Shown: positions 42,722 to 53,821, numbered from the stretch's first letter. The stretch is 64,000 bases of DNA from Alphaproteobacteria bacterium (GCA_018827375.1 JAHJYW010000006.1:51046-115045); one strand, 5' to 3'. The notes: a model not told the origin generated them from the sequence alone. Numbers and translations: made by a program.

Positions 42722-44878
42722 CTACTCTGCCGCCACATCTGCGCCGTCACCTTCAAGCACTTCCAGCATCTTGATGGCGCTGTCGGCGATGACGGAGCCG
42801 GGGGGGAAGATGGCGGTGGCGCCAGCGGCGTAGAGGGCGTCGAAATCCTGTGGCGGGATGACGCCGCCGACGATGATGCGGGCGTTGGCCGCGCCTTCAT
42901 TGCCGAGGGCGCGCTTCAGTTCCGGCACAAGCGAGAGGTGGCCTGCCGCAAGTGAGGAGGCGGCGACGATGTCGACACCGGCTTTGCGGGCATCGGCGGC
43001 GGCTTCTTCCGGCGTCTGGAAGAGTGGGCCGATTTCGACATCCCAGCCAAGGTCCATCAGGGCGGAGGCGACGACCTTCTGGCCGCGGTCGTGTCCGTCC
43101 TGTCCCATCTTGGCGATGTAGATTTTCGGGCGACGGCCATGGGCCTTCTCGAAAACCGCGGCGAGCGACTTGGCTTCTTCGGCGCGCGGGTTGCCTTTGA
43201 CGCCGCCGCCATAGACGCCCTTGATGGAGCGGATAACGGCGCTGTGGCGGCCTTGGCTGCGTTCAACGGCTTCGGAGATTTCGCCGACAGTAGCCTTGGC
43301 GCGGGCAGCATCGACGGCAAGGGCAAGCAAGTTGCCCTCTGTGCCGGCAGCGGCCTTGGCGATGGCGTCGAGCTTGGCATCGACTTCGGCCTGGTTGCGG
43401 TCTGCTTTCAGGCGGGCAAGCTTGTCGAGCTGCATGCGGCGCACGGCGGCGTTGTCGACCTTCAGTACGGGCACGTCTTCGTCTTCATCAAGATGGAACT
43501 TGTTGACGCCAACGACGGTCTGCGTCCCGCTGTCGATGCGGGCCTGCGTATTGGCAGCGGCTTCCTCGATGCGGAGTTTCGGCAGGCCTTCCTCGATGGC
43601 CTTGCGCATGCCGCCCATTTTCTCGACTTCCTCGATATGGGCGAGGGCCTTGGCGGCGAGATCGTGCGTCAGGCGCTCGACGTAGTAGGAGCCGCCCCAC
43701 ATGTCGATCGTCTGGCAGGCGCCCGCTTCCTGTTGCAGGAAGAGCTGCGTGTTGCGGCTGATCCGGGCGGAGAAGTCTGTTGGCAGGGCGAGCGCTTCGT
43801 CGAAGCTGTTCGTGTGCAGGCTCTGCGTCTGGCCGCCTGTGGCGGCGACGGCCTCAAGGCAGGTGCGGATGACGTTATTGTAGACGTCCTGCGCGGTGAG
43901 GGACCAGCCGGAGGTCTGGCTGTGCGTCCGCAGGCTGAGGGATTTGACGTTCTTTGGCTTGAACTCTTTCTCGACGAGCTTGGCCCAGATGAGGCGCGCA
44001 GCGCGCATCTTGGCCACTTCCATGAACGTGTTCATGCCGATGGCCCAGAAGAAGGAAAGGCGCGGCGCAAACTTGTCGACATCAAGCCCGGCGGCGACGC
44101 CCGCGCGGATGTATTCGATGCCGTCGGCGAGCGTGTAGGCCAGCTCAAGGTCGGCCGTCGCACCGGCTTCCTGCATGTGATAGCCGGAGATGGAGATTGA
44201 ATTGTATTTCGGCATGTTCTGCGACGTGTAGGCGAAGATGTCGGAAATGATCCGCATGCTGGGCTTGGGCGGATAGATATAGGTGTTGCGGACCATGAAC
44301 TCCTTGAGGATGTCGTTCTGGATCGTGCCGGCCAGCTTGTCGGGCGTGACGCCCTGTTCCTCAGCGGCTGCAATGTAGAGCGCGAGGATCGGAAGCACGG
44401 CGCCGTTCATGGTCATGGAGACGGACATCTTGTCGAGCGGGATGCCCGAGAAGAGCGTGCGCATGTCGTAGATGGAGTCGATGGCAACGCCTGCCATGCC
44501 GACATCGCCTGAGACGCGGACATGATCGGAATCATAACCGCGGTGGGTGGCAAGGTCGAAGGCGACCGAGAGGCCTTTCTGACCGGCCGCGAGGTTGCGG
44601 CGGTAGAAGGCGTTGGAGTCTTCAGCGGTGGAGAAACCGGCATACTGGCGCACGGTCCAGGGCTGGTTCGTGTACATGGTCGGGTAGGGACCACGGCCGA
44701 AAGGGGCGAGGCCGGGATAATCGTCGAGGAAGTCGAGGCCCTTGGTGTCGGCAGCCGTAAAGGCCGTTTTGACGTCGATGCCTTCGGGCGTGTGCCATGG
44801 CTCGCCGAGGGATGGCGCGGCGCTCTTGGCGTGTGGGTCGCCGAGTTCGGCTTTGGTGAAGTCGGGAAATTTGGTCAT
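42722..44878 (-). CDS. mutB: Methylmalonyl-CoA mutase large (catalytic) subunit
   Basis: A 718-residue adenosylcobalamin-dependent mutase that interconverts methylmalonyl-CoA and succinyl-CoA, the last step of propionate and branched-chain degradation. The substrate-binding TIM barrel spans about 60-420 ([29 protein letters not shown]), and the C-terminal cobalamin domain carries the base-off motif DGHDRGQK with His596. I start at the ATG at 44878, which overlaps the stop of the small-subunit gene (ATGA); the frame is open to 45082. No MeaB or epimerase is nearby. Confidence 0.96.
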   Translation of the reverse strand: MTKFPDFTKAELGDPHAKSAAPSLGEPWHTPEGIDVKTAFTAADTKGLDFLDDYPGLAPFGRGPYPTMYTNQPWTVRQYAGFSTAEDSNAFYRRNLAAGQKGLSVAFDLATHRGYDSDHVRVSGDVGMAGVAIDSIYDMRTLFSGIPLDKMSVSMTMNGAVLPILALYIAAAEEQGVTPDKLAGTIQNDILKEFMVRNTYIYPPKPSMRIISDIFAYTSQNMPKYNSISISGYHMQEAGATADLELAYTLADGIEYIRAGVAAGLDVDKFAPRLSFFWAIGMNTFMEVAKMRAARLIWAKLVEKEFKPKNVKSLSLRTHSQTSGWSLTAQDVYNNVIRTCLEAVAATGGQTQSLHTNSFDEALALPTDFSARISRNTQLFLQQEAGACQTIDMWGGSYYVERLTHDLAAKALAHIEEVEKMGGMRKAIEEGLPKLRIEEAAANTQARIDSGTQTVVGVNKFHLDEDEDVPVLKVDNAAVRRMQLDKLARLKADRNQAEVDAKLDAIAKAAAGTEGNLLALAVDAARAKATVGEISEAVERSQGRHSAVIRSIKGVYGGGVKGNPRAEEAKSLAAVFEKAHGRRPKIYIAKMGQDGHDRGQKVVASALMDLGWDVEIGPLFQTPEEAAADARKAGVDIVAASSLAAGHLSLVPELKRALGNEGAANARIIVGGVIPPQDFDALYAAGATAIFPPGSVIADSAIKMLEVLEGDGADVAAE

Positions 44879-46746
44879 TGGGAAAGCCCCAGTTCTGCGT
44901 GCGCGAGCGTTAATGTGTGGAGCACATCGCAGCCCATGAAGATGTTGGAGTCGATGCCGGGTGCTTCGAACTTGCCGGCGAGCCAGAGGTGGCGAACACC
45001 TGCGGCCTTGAGGGCGGCAGCGGCGGCTTCGGCCTCGTCCGTGTAGCGCGTGTCGCTGCCGCAGAGGACCGCGATCTGGCAACCGGAGGCCTTGAAGGCG
45101 GCGACCAGTTCGGGAACGGATTTCGGCACGACGGGTGGCTCTTTGGATTCGAGGCCGCCGGCGGCGAAGAGGTTGCGGGCGAAGTCTGCCCGGCCGGAAT
45201 GCTCAGCGACAGGGCCGAGCGTGGCGAGGAAGATGGCGGGCGCCTTCTTCGCGGCAGCAGCAGCATCGCGCAGGGCCTCGAACGGCGCGGCGAGCTGGAT
45301 GGGAGCCAGCGGCGTGCATGTGAGCACGGCGGCAGGCGTCTTGGGCGCGGGCTTTGGTGTCACGGCATCGGCCACGGGGGCGTCGATGGCGTCCAGTGTC
45401 GGGAATTCGGTGACACCGGTGATGGGCACCTTGCGCTTGGCGATGTCCTTGGCGCGGGCGTCGCGTGTGGCAGCGACGCGGGTCTGGAAGGCGCCGGAGA
45501 GGAGCGCGTCGGCATAACCGCCTTCGCGTTCGATGGTCTGGAATTCTTCCCACGCGGCCTTGGCGAGATCGTCAGCGAAGGTTTCGGTAAACCAGGCGCC
45601 GCCGGTCGGGTCCGCCACGCGTCCTAGCTGGCTTTCTTCCATGGCGATGATCTGGGTATTGCGGGCGATGCGGCGGCCGAGCTCTTCCGGCGTGCCGAGG
45701 GATGAGTTGAACGGGCGGACGGTGACCACGTCTGCACCGCCAACGGCGCCCGCGAAGGCGGCCGTGGTGCAGCGGAGCATGTTGGTCCAGGCATCGTAGC
45801 GGGCCAGCATGCGGGCGGATGTGGTGGCCTGGATGCGCATTGGGGCAGGTATCACGTCCAGCAATTCGAGGCAGCGGGCCCAGAGGCGGCGGGCGGCGCG
45901 CAGCTTGGCAACGCCGAGGCCGTAATTGGCGTCGAGGGCCAGCGAGAAGGTGATGCGCGGCGCGAGGGCGGCGAGATCTGCGTCGGGCAGGCGGCGCAGC
46001 GTGTCGACAGCGCTGGCGATAAGGGCGCCGAGTTCCTGCGCGTCGGAGCCGCCGGCTTCATGCACCATGCGGGCATCGATGCGGATCAGGCTGGCGCTGG
46101 TGAAGGGGCTAAGGCGGGAAAGCGTCTCGGCGAGGCTGGCGAACGTGTCGTCAAGCGAGGCGGCCAGCGCGCCGGTGCGGGCAAGCGCGCCGAGGGGATC
46201 GAGGTTGAAGGCGAGCTTCAGGGCGCCGAGGTCGGCAGCGCCTTCGGCCCAGGTTGAGAGAAGGCCTGCGGCGACAAATCCGGGTTCGTCCACTGGATCC
46301 AGCGCGATTGTGGCGATCGTCGCGTCGACGCCGTCGAGCGCGGTTTGCAGGTCGGCAAGGCCGAGGACCTGAACGCCGGTCTTGCCGGTCGGGTCGAGCG
46401 TCAGTTCCACGGAGGAGACGCCGCGCTCAAGGTCGCGCAGGATTTCAGCGTTTGTCGTGGCGGGGTCCGGATGGGTAAAGGCCTGGCGGATGTCCCAAGG
46501 CAGCCATGCATCAGGCGCCGCTGTTGGGCCGCGCAGGTAGGGCGCTGCGCCGGGCGTGCCGAGCGGGTCGGTTGCGGAGGGAAAATCACTCTCGCGGTAA
46601 AGCGGATGGACTTTCAGGCCGTCGGCCGTCGTGCGGGTGATCGAGTCGATACCCTTGCCCTTGAGCGCCTTGTCAACGGCGGCCAGCCATTCGGCTTCGG
46701 TTGCGTCCTCGAACGCGCTGCTGAGGGGGAGGATATCATCTGCCAT
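44875..46746 (-). CDS. mutA: Methylmalonyl-CoA mutase small subunit
   Basis: A 623-residue partner of the mutase large subunit. It is homologous to it ([14 protein letters not shown], the barrel region to about 420, and a B12-domain-like C-terminal part) but lacks the DxHxxG cobalamin-binding motif, as expected for the non-catalytic chain. First gene of the mutA-mutB-ybjQ unit. No cobalamin-riboswitch box was seen in the 190 bases upstream. Confidence 0.93.
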   Translation of the reverse strand: MADDILPLSSAFEDATEAEWLAAVDKALKGKGIDSITRTTADGLKVHPLYRESDFPSATDPLGTPGAAPYLRGPTAAPDAWLPWDIRQAFTHPDPATTNAEILRDLERGVSSVELTLDPTGKTGVQVLGLADLQTALDGVDATIATIALDPVDEPGFVAAGLLSTWAEGAADLGALKLAFNLDPLGALARTGALAASLDDTFASLAETLSRLSPFTSASLIRIDARMVHEAGGSDAQELGALIASAVDTLRRLPDADLAALAPRITFSLALDANYGLGVAKLRAARRLWARCLELLDVIPAPMRIQATTSARMLARYDAWTNMLRCTTAAFAGAVGGADVVTVRPFNSSLGTPEELGRRIARNTQIIAMEESQLGRVADPTGGAWFTETFADDLAKAAWEEFQTIEREGGYADALLSGAFQTRVAATRDARAKDIAKRKVPITGVTEFPTLDAIDAPVADAVTPKPAPKTPAAVLTCTPLAPIQLAAPFEALRDAAAAAKKAPAIFLATLGPVAEHSGRADFARNLFAAGGLESKEPPVVPKSVPELVAAFKASGCQIAVLCGSDTRYTDEAEAAAAALKAAGVRHLWLAGKFEAPGIDSNIFMGCDVLHTLTLAHAELGLSQ

Positions 46747-46939
46747 GTCGTACGGTGCCTGTATTCATTTCTCTGGCTAGGTAATGGAGTTGACGTGGGC
46801 GTAAGGCAAGGCCCCGGATAGGATATGCGACATTGAAACGGGTGCTGCCGTCGGGGCATGGGATGCCCGAAGCCTGATTGCCAAGCGGTGCCTCATCCGG
46901 TCAGAATGCGCCTGCGCAGAGGGTAAAACGGGGATTCAC

Positions 46940-48133
46940 ATGAGTGATACGCACGATAGACCATCCACACTGCGGACGGGCCATGGGCACGAGAGCGGAA
47001 AGGTCGGCTTCGTCGAGCTGTTCTTCGACCTGGTTTATGTTTTTGCTATCACGATGCTGTCGCATTCCCTGCTGCACCATTTCACAGGAATCGGGCTTGC
47101 CGAGACGGCGTTCCTGCTGGTCGCGGTCTGGTGGGTATGGGTCTATACGACCTGGGCGATGAACTGGCTGAACCCGGCGGCGACATCCGTGCGGCTGATG
47201 CTGTTCAGCCAGATGTTCGGGGGGCTGGTGCTGGCGCTGGCCATTCCACACGCTTTTGGCGATGGCGGTCTCGCCTTTGCCGGGGCCTATGTCTTCATGC
47301 AGGTCAGCCGGTCGCTGTTCACGGCCTGGGCCCTGCGGTCGGATCCCGGTCATTTCCGGAACTTCATGCGTATTTCGCTCTGGCTGATGGTTTCGGGCGT
47401 CTTCTGGTTCGCGGGGGCCTTCCTTGAACACGAGGCGCGCTGGATTGTGTGGGGCATTGCGCTGCTGATTGAAATATCGGGGCCGTATGCTTTCTACTGG
47501 ACGCCCGGCCTCGGCAAATCGACAACAGCGGACTGGGATATTCGCGGCGAGCACATGGCCGAGCGTTGCGGCCTGTTGATGATCATCGCGCTCGGCGAGT
47601 CGCTGCTGGTGACTGGCGCGACCTTTGCCGAGCAGGAACCGACCCTGATCCCCATTGCGGGCCTGGTGACGGCTTTTGTCGGCACGGTCGCCATGTGGTG
47701 GGTCTACTTCAATATCGGCGCAGAACGGGCCGCGCATCGCATCGCGCAAGCAGAGGACCCGGGCCAGCTGGGACGGCTGGCCTATACATACCTGCACATA
47801 CCGATCATCGCGGGCATCTTGCTGACGGCCGTGTCCGACGAGATCGTGCTGCTGCATCCGATGGGGCACCATGGCGCGACAGCGCCGCTGGAAGGGCTGG
47901 CCTTGCTGGGCGGACCAGCGCTGTTCCTGGCCGGAAACCTGTTCTTCAAGAAGGCGGTGTTCGGCAAGTTTGCGCGCTCTCATATCGCGGGCATCGTGAT
48001 GCTGGCTGCAGCCGCCTTTGCCATGCCGGTGGCCGGGCCGCTGGCGCTGGGCTTGGTCGCCACGGTGGTCATGGTGATCGTCGGGGCGTGGGAGCATATG
48101 GCGGTCAACCGGCGCAAGTCTGTCGCGGGGTAG
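46940..48133 (+). CDS. ltrA: Low-temperature-requirement A (LtrA) family membrane protein
   Basis: A 397-residue polytopic membrane protein, about ten or eleven helices. The LtrA family hallmark is at the N-terminus: VGFVELFFDLVYVFAIT, followed by WWVWVYTTWAMNWL and GEHMAERCGLLMIIALGES. The family name comes from a Listeria mutant; its biochemical role is unknown. It is divergent from the mutase operon and about 70 bases ahead of the carboxymuconolactone decarboxylase-like gene, possibly in one transcript. Confidence 0.9.
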   Translation: MSDTHDRPSTLRTGHGHESGKVGFVELFFDLVYVFAITMLSHSLLHHFTGIGLAETAFLLVAVWWVWVYTTWAMNWLNPAATSVRLMLFSQMFGGLVLALAIPHAFGDGGLAFAGAYVFMQVSRSLFTAWALRSDPGHFRNFMRISLWLMVSGVFWFAGAFLEHEARWIVWGIALLIEISGPYAFYWTPGLGKSTTADWDIRGEHMAERCGLLMIIALGESLLVTGATFAEQEPTLIPIAGLVTAFVGTVAMWWVYFNIGAERAAHRIAQAEDPGQLGRLAYTYLHIPIIAGILLTAVSDEIVLLHPMGHHGATAPLEGLALLGGPALFLAGNLFFKKAVFGKFARSHIAGIVMLAAAAFAMPVAGPLALGLVATVVMVIVGAWEHMAVNRRKSVAG

Positions 48134-48203
48134 CTCTTGCCGCGTACCACTGGCTGGTCTCTAGTGCCGCAAAAAGCAGGCCTAACGAGGAAAGACAGAG
48201 CGC

Positions 48204-48767
48204 ATGAGACTGAACAAATCGCGGATCGCACCGCTGGCAGATTCCGAACTCGACCCCGAGATGAAAGAAACGCTGGCCAAGAATTTCAATGGCCGGCCCG
48301 TCTTCAATATCTTCCGGACGCTGGCGCGGGCACCTAAGGCCTACAAGTCGTTCATGCGCTGGGGCGGCTATATCCTCTCGGACCATAACAGCATTGCCCC
48401 GCGCGAGCGTGAGATCATCATCCTGCGTACGGGCTTTAACTGGAAGTCCGGTTATGAATGGGCCCAGCATGTCCGCATCGGCAAGGAATGCGGCCTGACC
48501 GATCTGGAAATCCAGCACATCAAGGACGGTCCGCTGGCGCCGAGCTGGACGCCGCTGGAAAGCGCCATGATCCGCGCGGTGGACGAGCTGACGACAGATG
48601 CGTTCATCTCCGATCAGACTTGGGGCGAACTGGCGGAGCTGAGCGAGAAGCAGCGCATGGACCTGGTGATGACGGTCGGCCAGTACACGCAGGTGTCGAT
48701 GATGCTGAACTCGTTCGGCGTGCAGCTGGACGATGACCTGGAACTGGACACGGATCTTGCCAAATGA
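48204..48767 (+). CDS. Carboxymuconolactone decarboxylase-family protein
   Basis: A 187-residue all-helical protein of the CMD/AhpD-like family. The core around REREIIILRTGFNWKSGYEW and QHVRIGKECGL matches CMD members that lack the AhpD CxxC pair, so a peroxidase role is unlikely. It is coupled by ATGA overlap to an SDR dehydrogenase, a pairing seen in catabolic loci for terpenoid or steroid-like compounds. Substrate unknown. Confidence 0.88.
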   Translation: MRLNKSRIAPLADSELDPEMKETLAKNFNGRPVFNIFRTLARAPKAYKSFMRWGGYILSDHNSIAPREREIIILRTGFNWKSGYEWAQHVRIGKECGLTDLEIQHIKDGPLAPSWTPLESAMIRAVDELTTDAFISDQTWGELAELSEKQRMDLVMTVGQYTQVSMMLNSFGVQLDDDLELDTDLAK

Positions 48768-49579
48768 GCCTGGGTGACGTCTCGGGCCGGCTGACGGGCA
48801 AGGTGGCGATTGTCTCAGGCGCGGGCCAGACGCCGGGTGAGAATATTGGCAATGGCCGGGCGATTGCCCTGCTGTTTGCGCGTGCCGGGGCGAGCGTGCT
48901 GTGCGTGGACCGGGAAGATGCGCGTGCCAGCGAGACCGTGGCCGAGATCGAAGGCGAGGGCGGCGTGGCCTCACCCTGTCACGCAGACATCACCAAAATG
49001 GGCGATGCCAGCCGGATCGTTCAAGATTGCATCAACGCGTTCGGGCGTGTCGACATCCTTGTCAACAATGTCGGCATTGGCGGCAATGGGGACGGACCTG
49101 CGCACAAGCTGACCGAAGATGCATTTGACCGGATCATGCGGGTGAATCTCAAGGGCGCGTGGCTGGTGACCAAGGCGGTGTTGCCGAGCCTGCGCGAACA
49201 GGGCAGCGGGGCCATTGTGAACATCTCGTCGCTGGCCTCGGTCGCGGGTGGTTTCCAGATGGCTTATGAAGTCTCGAAGGCGGCCATGAACCGGATGACC
49301 CAGAGCGTGGCGATAAGCGGGGCCTCGCGGGGCGTTCGCTGTAATGCGATCACGCCGGGCCTGATGGACACGCCCATGGCGGTGGGTGGCATTGCAGCGG
49401 CGCGGGGCATTTCGGAACAAGCACTGCGCGAGGAGCGCTCACAGAGCGTGCCGATGAAGTTCATGGGCATGGGGTGGGACACGGCCCACGCTGCGCTGTT
49501 CCTCGCGAGTGACGAGGCACGGTTCATCACGGGTGCGATATTGCCTGTCGATGGCGGCGGCAGCGTGCGCGTGGGTTGA
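48764..49579 (+). CDS. Short-chain dehydrogenase/reductase
   Basis: A 271-residue SDR oxidoreductase. The nucleotide-binding loop is SGAGQTPGENIGNGRA, longer than the usual TGxxxGIG; NNVGIGG replaces NNAG; catalytic Ser is in NISSLAS, and YEVSK holds Tyr and Lys. ITPGLMDTPM and the ending ILPVDGGG are classic. The acidic LCVDRED after strand 2 suggests NAD rather than NADP. Co-translated with the CMD-family gene, so they probably act on the same pathway. Confidence 0.92.
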   Translation: MSLGDVSGRLTGKVAIVSGAGQTPGENIGNGRAIALLFARAGASVLCVDREDARASETVAEIEGEGGVASPCHADITKMGDASRIVQDCINAFGRVDILVNNVGIGGNGDGPAHKLTEDAFDRIMRVNLKGAWLVTKAVLPSLREQGSGAIVNISSLASVAGGFQMAYEVSKAAMNRMTQSVAISGASRGVRCNAITPGLMDTPMAVGGIAAARGISEQALREERSQSVPMKFMGMGWDTAHAALFLASDEARFITGAILPVDGGGSVRVG

Positions 49580-49587
49580 CGCCTGTC

Positions 49588-50805
49588 TCAGCCGTATTTG
49601 GCAGCCAGGCGCCTGACAGTGTTCTCGTCGCGCTGGATCGTTTTGATTTCGTTCGGGCTCAAGGCAATCTCGCTATCACATGTGACGCAATTCCGGCCGC
49701 GCGCTTTTGAGGCGTAAAGCGCTTTGTCGGCACGTGTCATCAGCTGCGAGAGCGACTCGCCTTCGCGATGCTGGGCAACGCCCAGGCTGGCCGTAAAGCT
49801 GACCCCTGTATTGTCGTCCTGCACATGCGTGGAGGCAAATCGCCAGCGGATCGATTCGGCAAGTTCCACCGCCATGGCAAGGGAGACACCCGGCAGTAGC
49901 AGGCCGAATTCCTCTCCGCCCAACCGGCCCGCCACGCGGCCGTAGCGGGCATGGTCGCCCATGAGGGACCCAAAGGATGCGATGATCTCATCACCAAAGG
50001 CGTGACCGTAATTATCATTCACGGATTTGAAGTGGTCGAGATCCGCAAGGATGAGGCTGGCAGGCTGCCCCGTGCTGGTGAGCAGCGCCGCTGTTCCGGC
50101 ATCGTCAAAGCCGCGCCGATTGTTGATGCCCGTCAGGACATCCGTCACGGAGCTGTCGCGCAAGTCGTTGAAGATTGACTGGCTCAAGACGACCAGAAGG
50201 CACATTCCGGTTGTCACCGCGCAGGCGCCGACAACGAAGTGCATGCTGAAGATGAAGACGGTCTCGCTATGGTTTGCGTGGGTCAGGGGCCCGTCAACCC
50301 ATAGAGCGATGGCAATGGGGCGCAGAAAGCATTGCAGGCTGGTCAACGCGAAAATGGCGGCGAGGACGCGATCGAGCGTCCGGTTGAGGTGTCCCCGAAA
50401 CGCCAGCAAGCCTATCGCGGAGAGGATACCGCAGCCCACATTGGCGCTGAAGGACCGAATCCAGTCGGCTTCTATCGCCATCAGGTAACCGTAGACGGAA
50501 AGATGGACCACCGTGAGGCCGACAAGAAGCCTCCAGGGCGCTGGCTTCTTGTAGTGAAGGAACAGCCCGCCGACGAGAAAGACAATTGTCGTGGCATAGA
50601 GGCCCGCAATGGGAACCCGCGTTATCAGAAGCGTACTGTCCTGGAAGATGAGATCCGCAATGAAGGCGAGCGCGCCGAAAACATAGGAGAGCGAGATCGC
50701 CAGCGCACTGGTGTTTGGACGCATGTGGTAGATGCAGAGAAAACCGACCGAGAACAGCCCGAAAACGAGCGGATTCATGAGCTGAAAATAGACTCCGGTC
50801 GGCAT
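49588..50805 (-). CDS. Membrane-bound diguanylate cyclase (GGDEF)
   Basis: A 405-residue inner-membrane cyclase that makes cyclic di-GMP. Six or seven membrane helices (about 10-200) precede a GGDEF domain (about 215-375) with DLDHFKSVND and active-site GRLGGEEFGLL (GGEEF, active variant). No clear RxxD inhibitory site is seen immediately before it. The ATG at 50805 has GGGGGGACGG upstream; a TTG five codons earlier is open. Monocistronic, convergent with the SDR gene. Confidence 0.9.
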   Translation of the reverse strand: MPTGVYFQLMNPLVFGLFSVGFLCIYHMRPNTSALAISLSYVFGALAFIADLIFQDSTLLITRVPIAGLYATTIVFLVGGLFLHYKKPAPWRLLVGLTVVHLSVYGYLMAIEADWIRSFSANVGCGILSAIGLLAFRGHLNRTLDRVLAAIFALTSLQCFLRPIAIALWVDGPLTHANHSETVFIFSMHFVVGACAVTTGMCLLVVLSQSIFNDLRDSSVTDVLTGINNRRGFDDAGTAALLTSTGQPASLILADLDHFKSVNDNYGHAFGDEIIASFGSLMGDHARYGRVAGRLGGEEFGLLLPGVSLAMAVELAESIRWRFASTHVQDDNTGVSFTASLGVAQHREGESLSQLMTRADKALYASKARGRNCVTCDSEIALSPNEIKTIQRDENTVRRLAAKYG

Positions 50806-51071
50806 ATGCCGTCCCCCCAATACGCATTTTTAGAGGCTCACATCGCTCTCACGACCCATACCTGTAACGTCGGGCTTACCGCACGAAAGTTTCGAAACGA
50901 TCAATTCGCGGCGCGTTTTTCGTAGTATCCACAACAGATTGCGCGTTATTCTGTGTTGCGGGTAGGTTAGGAAAAGGCGTGTGCCGCACCAGGGTTGGCG
51001 CATTTGGCTGCGCGTTTCATACTCGTTTTAGGTGCGGTTTGGGCGTTTGTGGGGAATGAGAGGATCTGGCG

Positions 51072-52364
51072 GTGGCTGACGACAGGACTGTGGGGCTTCG
51101 CGAGGCGGTTTCCATCGGAATTGGCGGCATGGTCGGCGGCGGTATTTTTGCCGTGCTCGGGCTGGCGGCGAACCTGGCCCAGGGAGGCACACCGATTGCG
51201 TTTCTTTTTGCCGGGCTGATCGCGCTTTTGACGTCCTACAGCTATGCGCACTTGTCCAAGGCCTATCCGGATCGTGGCGGTACGGTGCGTTTCATCAATG
51301 AGGGGTTCGGGCGCGGCGTGTTCAGCGGCGGCGTGAACAATCTTCTTTGGGTCAGCTATGTGATCATGCTGTCGCTCTATGCATCCGCCTTCGGCTCGTA
51401 TGCGCCGAACCTGATCCAGATTACGGGCGACAAGCAGCTGGACCAGCATCTGTTTTCCAGCGCCATCATCCTGCTGGCAACGGGCATAAATTACTACAGT
51501 ATCAAGGTTGTGAGCGCGATTGAGTCCTATGCCGTGATCATCAAGCTGGTGATCCTGCTTGGTTTTGTCGGCATTGGTGCAGTAGGGCTGGTGGGCAATC
51601 CCAGTCTTTCCCAGCTCAGCCTTGGCAACTGGCCATCGCCGCTGACACTGGTGACGGCCGGCATGATCATCTTCGTGGCCTATGAAGGGTTTGAGCTGAT
51701 CGCCAATGCGGCGCCGGACATCAAGTCACCGGAGAAGAACATTCCACGCGCCTATTATATCGCGGTCGTGTTCGTGATTGCGCTTTACCTGGCGATTGCC
51801 GTGATCACGGTCGGGTCGTTGCCGTTCAAGCAGATTGCCGGGGCACAGGATTATGTGCTGGCGGAGGCAGCCAAGCCGATGCTGGGGCAGGTCGGCTTCA
51901 CGATCATCACTGTCGCCGCGCTGATCTCCACCTTCTCGGCGATCAATGCGTCGCTCTATGGCGGCAGCCGGGTCAGCTACGAGATCGCCGAGGATGACGA
52001 GCTGCCGCATGAGTTCACGTCGCAATTCTGGAACCAGCCGATTGGCCTGCTCGTGACGAGCGTCTTGACGCTGGTCCTGGTCAATACGCTGAAACTGGAG
52101 AGCATTTCGTCGACAGGGAGTATTGGTTTCCTGCTGATCTTTGCTGTGGTGAACATGGTTGGCTTCCGCAAGGCAGCGGAGATCGGATGCTCGCGGATCG
52201 TCGCGGCCACGAGCGCCTTCTTGTGTTTTGCCGCGCTGGTGGCCCTGCTCGTCCACAATTTCCAGACGAGCAAGCTGAACCTGCTGATCGCGGCAGTTAC
52301 CGTCGCGACCTGCTTTGCCTGCGAGTATGGCTACAAACGCTTCAAGTCAGGCGGCGGCAGCTAG
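51072..52364 (+). CDS. APC-family amino-acid/polyamine permease
   Basis: A 430-residue secondary transporter with about twelve helices. The family's GxGxG-type unwound helix 1 is seen in GIGGMVGGGIFAVLG; AYEGFELIANAAPDIKSPEKNIP is split here as FVAYEGFELIAN and PDIKSPEKNIPRA, the helix 6 and loop signature of amino-acid/polyamine permeases. The start appears to be GTG at 51072. Substrate cannot be told. Its stop shares a CTAG with the convergent carotenoid oxygenase gene. Confidence 0.9.
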   Translation: MADDRTVGLREAVSIGIGGMVGGGIFAVLGLAANLAQGGTPIAFLFAGLIALLTSYSYAHLSKAYPDRGGTVRFINEGFGRGVFSGGVNNLLWVSYVIMLSLYASAFGSYAPNLIQITGDKQLDQHLFSSAIILLATGINYYSIKVVSAIESYAVIIKLVILLGFVGIGAVGLVGNPSLSQLSLGNWPSPLTLVTAGMIIFVAYEGFELIANAAPDIKSPEKNIPRAYYIAVVFVIALYLAIAVITVGSLPFKQIAGAQDYVLAEAAKPMLGQVGFTIITVAALISTFSAINASLYGGSRVSYEIAEDDELPHEFTSQFWNQPIGLLVTSVLTLVLVNTLKLESISSTGSIGFLLIFAVVNMVGFRKAAEIGCSRIVAATSAFLCFAALVALLVHNFQTSKLNLLIAAVTVATCFACEYGYKRFKSGGGS

Positions 52365-53803
52365 GACGCGGGAGCCCAGTTGCCGTGGAAGCCGGGCGGG
52401 ATGCGGTGGGGCACGTGGACGAGGGCGACCGGCGGCGCGGTGAAGTTTGTGGCGTCTAGGATCGCTAGGTCGGTCGTGTCCGTATTTGTGTCGATGACAT
52501 AGCCCATCAGCCAGCCGTCGCCCTCGGGTGCATCGTCTGATCGTGGGATGAAGACGAATTCGCCGGGTACGCGGCCGGGACCGAAATCATGGATTTCGCG
52601 GGTTCCGGCGTCGAGGTCGTGCTTGAAGAGCTTGGTCTGGTCGAAGATCTGGAAGCCATGATCTTCCGGCAAGGCCATTGTGTAAGCGTAGCGATACTTC
52701 CGGCCGGTGAAGCGCTCGTCGGGGCGGGGGAATTCCTGGGGGGCTTCGTCGAGCACCGTGCGGGTGACCCTGTGCGCGGCTGGGTCGATGATCCAGCGTT
52801 CGAAGGTGACTTTCTCTGAGTCAGGGCCCTGCTTGCTGTCGGCGAACATTGTGTCGTGGACGGAGACATCCATGATCACCTTACCGTCTTCGGCTTCGTA
52901 GGCATTGCAGGGGTGGAAGACGTAGCAGGGTTCGATATCGCACCAGATGACATCATCGTTCTTGCCTTGGCGGGGCATCAGGCCGATGCGGGCCTTGTGG
53001 GCCGGGTTCCAGCGATAGGGGAAGGACTGGCCGTCAAGCAGGGTCTTCATCGAGAAGGTAACGGGCAGGTCCATGATGACGACGTATTGCTTTGTCACGG
53101 CGCAGTCGTGGATTGAGGGGCCGTGTTCGACCGCGATGGGTTCTTCGCGGATGACCTTGCCCGAGGCATCGACGACGGTGTGGTGGATGCGGGTCGGGTC
53201 CATGGCGTAATAGGTGACGGCGTGCATTTCGCCGGTCGCATGATCGAGATGCGGGTGGGCCGAGAAGGCGCCTTTGAGTGTGCCGCCAAACGGGTCGTGG
53301 GCGAGCGTATCGAGCTCGTCATTCAGGCGTACCGGGTAGGCGCCTGCCTCGACCAGGGCCCATGTATTGCCATTGTGGCCGATGACGTTCGTATTGGCAT
53401 TATCCTGCGTGCCGTGCCGGGGGCCGGGGGCATCCTGTTCGCCGAGGGCCGCGGAGACGGCTTTCGAGCGGACCCAGCGATTGCGGTACCAGAGGGCCTT
53501 GCCGTCCTTGAGGCGGACGCCGTGGATCATGCCGTCGCCGGAGAACCAGTGATAGGTGGCAGGGTTTGGCGGGGCAACGGGATTGGGGCCGATGCGAAGA
53601 TAGCGGCCATTCAGTGCTGGCGGGATTTTGCCGGTGACTTTCAGGTCTTCCAGTGTCAGCTCGGCGTCGACCGGTTCATGGATGCCTGTCAGGAATGTGT
53701 TCGTCTTGCCGCCGAGTCGGGGGCGCGTGCGATTGAACGCCACGACCTTCATGATGCCTTTGGTGACGTTATCGCGGATGACGGTTTCGACTGAACTGGC
53801 CAT
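52361..53803 (-). CDS. Carotenoid cleavage oxygenase family protein
   Basis: A 480-residue non-haem iron dioxygenase (RPE65/CCO family, seven-bladed propeller). The four iron-binding histidines are visible: SAHPHLDH (H183), SIHDCAV (H232), VFHPCNAY (H297) and the C-terminal GFHGNW (H473). Typical RYLRIGPNPV and HWFSGDGMIHG segments are present. Members cleave carotenoids, apocarotenoids or lignostilbenes. The start at 53803 follows GGAGAG; the frame is open to 53863. It is divergent from a TetR gene whose product probably regulates it. Confidence 0.95.
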   Translation of the reverse strand: MASSVETVIRDNVTKGIMKVVAFNRTRPRLGGKTNTFLTGIHEPVDAELTLEDLKVTGKIPPALNGRYLRIGPNPVAPPNPATYHWFSGDGMIHGVRLKDGKALWYRNRWVRSKAVSAALGEQDAPGPRHGTQDNANTNVIGHNGNTWALVEAGAYPVRLNDELDTLAHDPFGGTLKGAFSAHPHLDHATGEMHAVTYYAMDPTRIHHTVVDASGKVIREEPIAVEHGPSIHDCAVTKQYVVIMDLPVTFSMKTLLDGQSFPYRWNPAHKARIGLMPRQGKNDDVIWCDIEPCYVFHPCNAYEAEDGKVIMDVSVHDTMFADSKQGPDSEKVTFERWIIDPAAHRVTRTVLDEAPQEFPRPDERFTGRKYRYAYTMALPEDHGFQIFDQTKLFKHDLDAGTREIHDFGPGRVPGEFVFIPRSDDAPEGDGWLMGYVIDTNTDTTDLAILDATNFTAPPVALVHVPHRIPPGFHGNWAPAS

Positions 53804-53821
53804 TGGGACTCTCCGGGGTTG

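Noticed and set aside
46747..46939. Cobalamin riboswitch upstream of methylmalonyl-CoA mutase
   Set aside because: No B12-box-like GCCACTG was seen and the space is short; no structural support.
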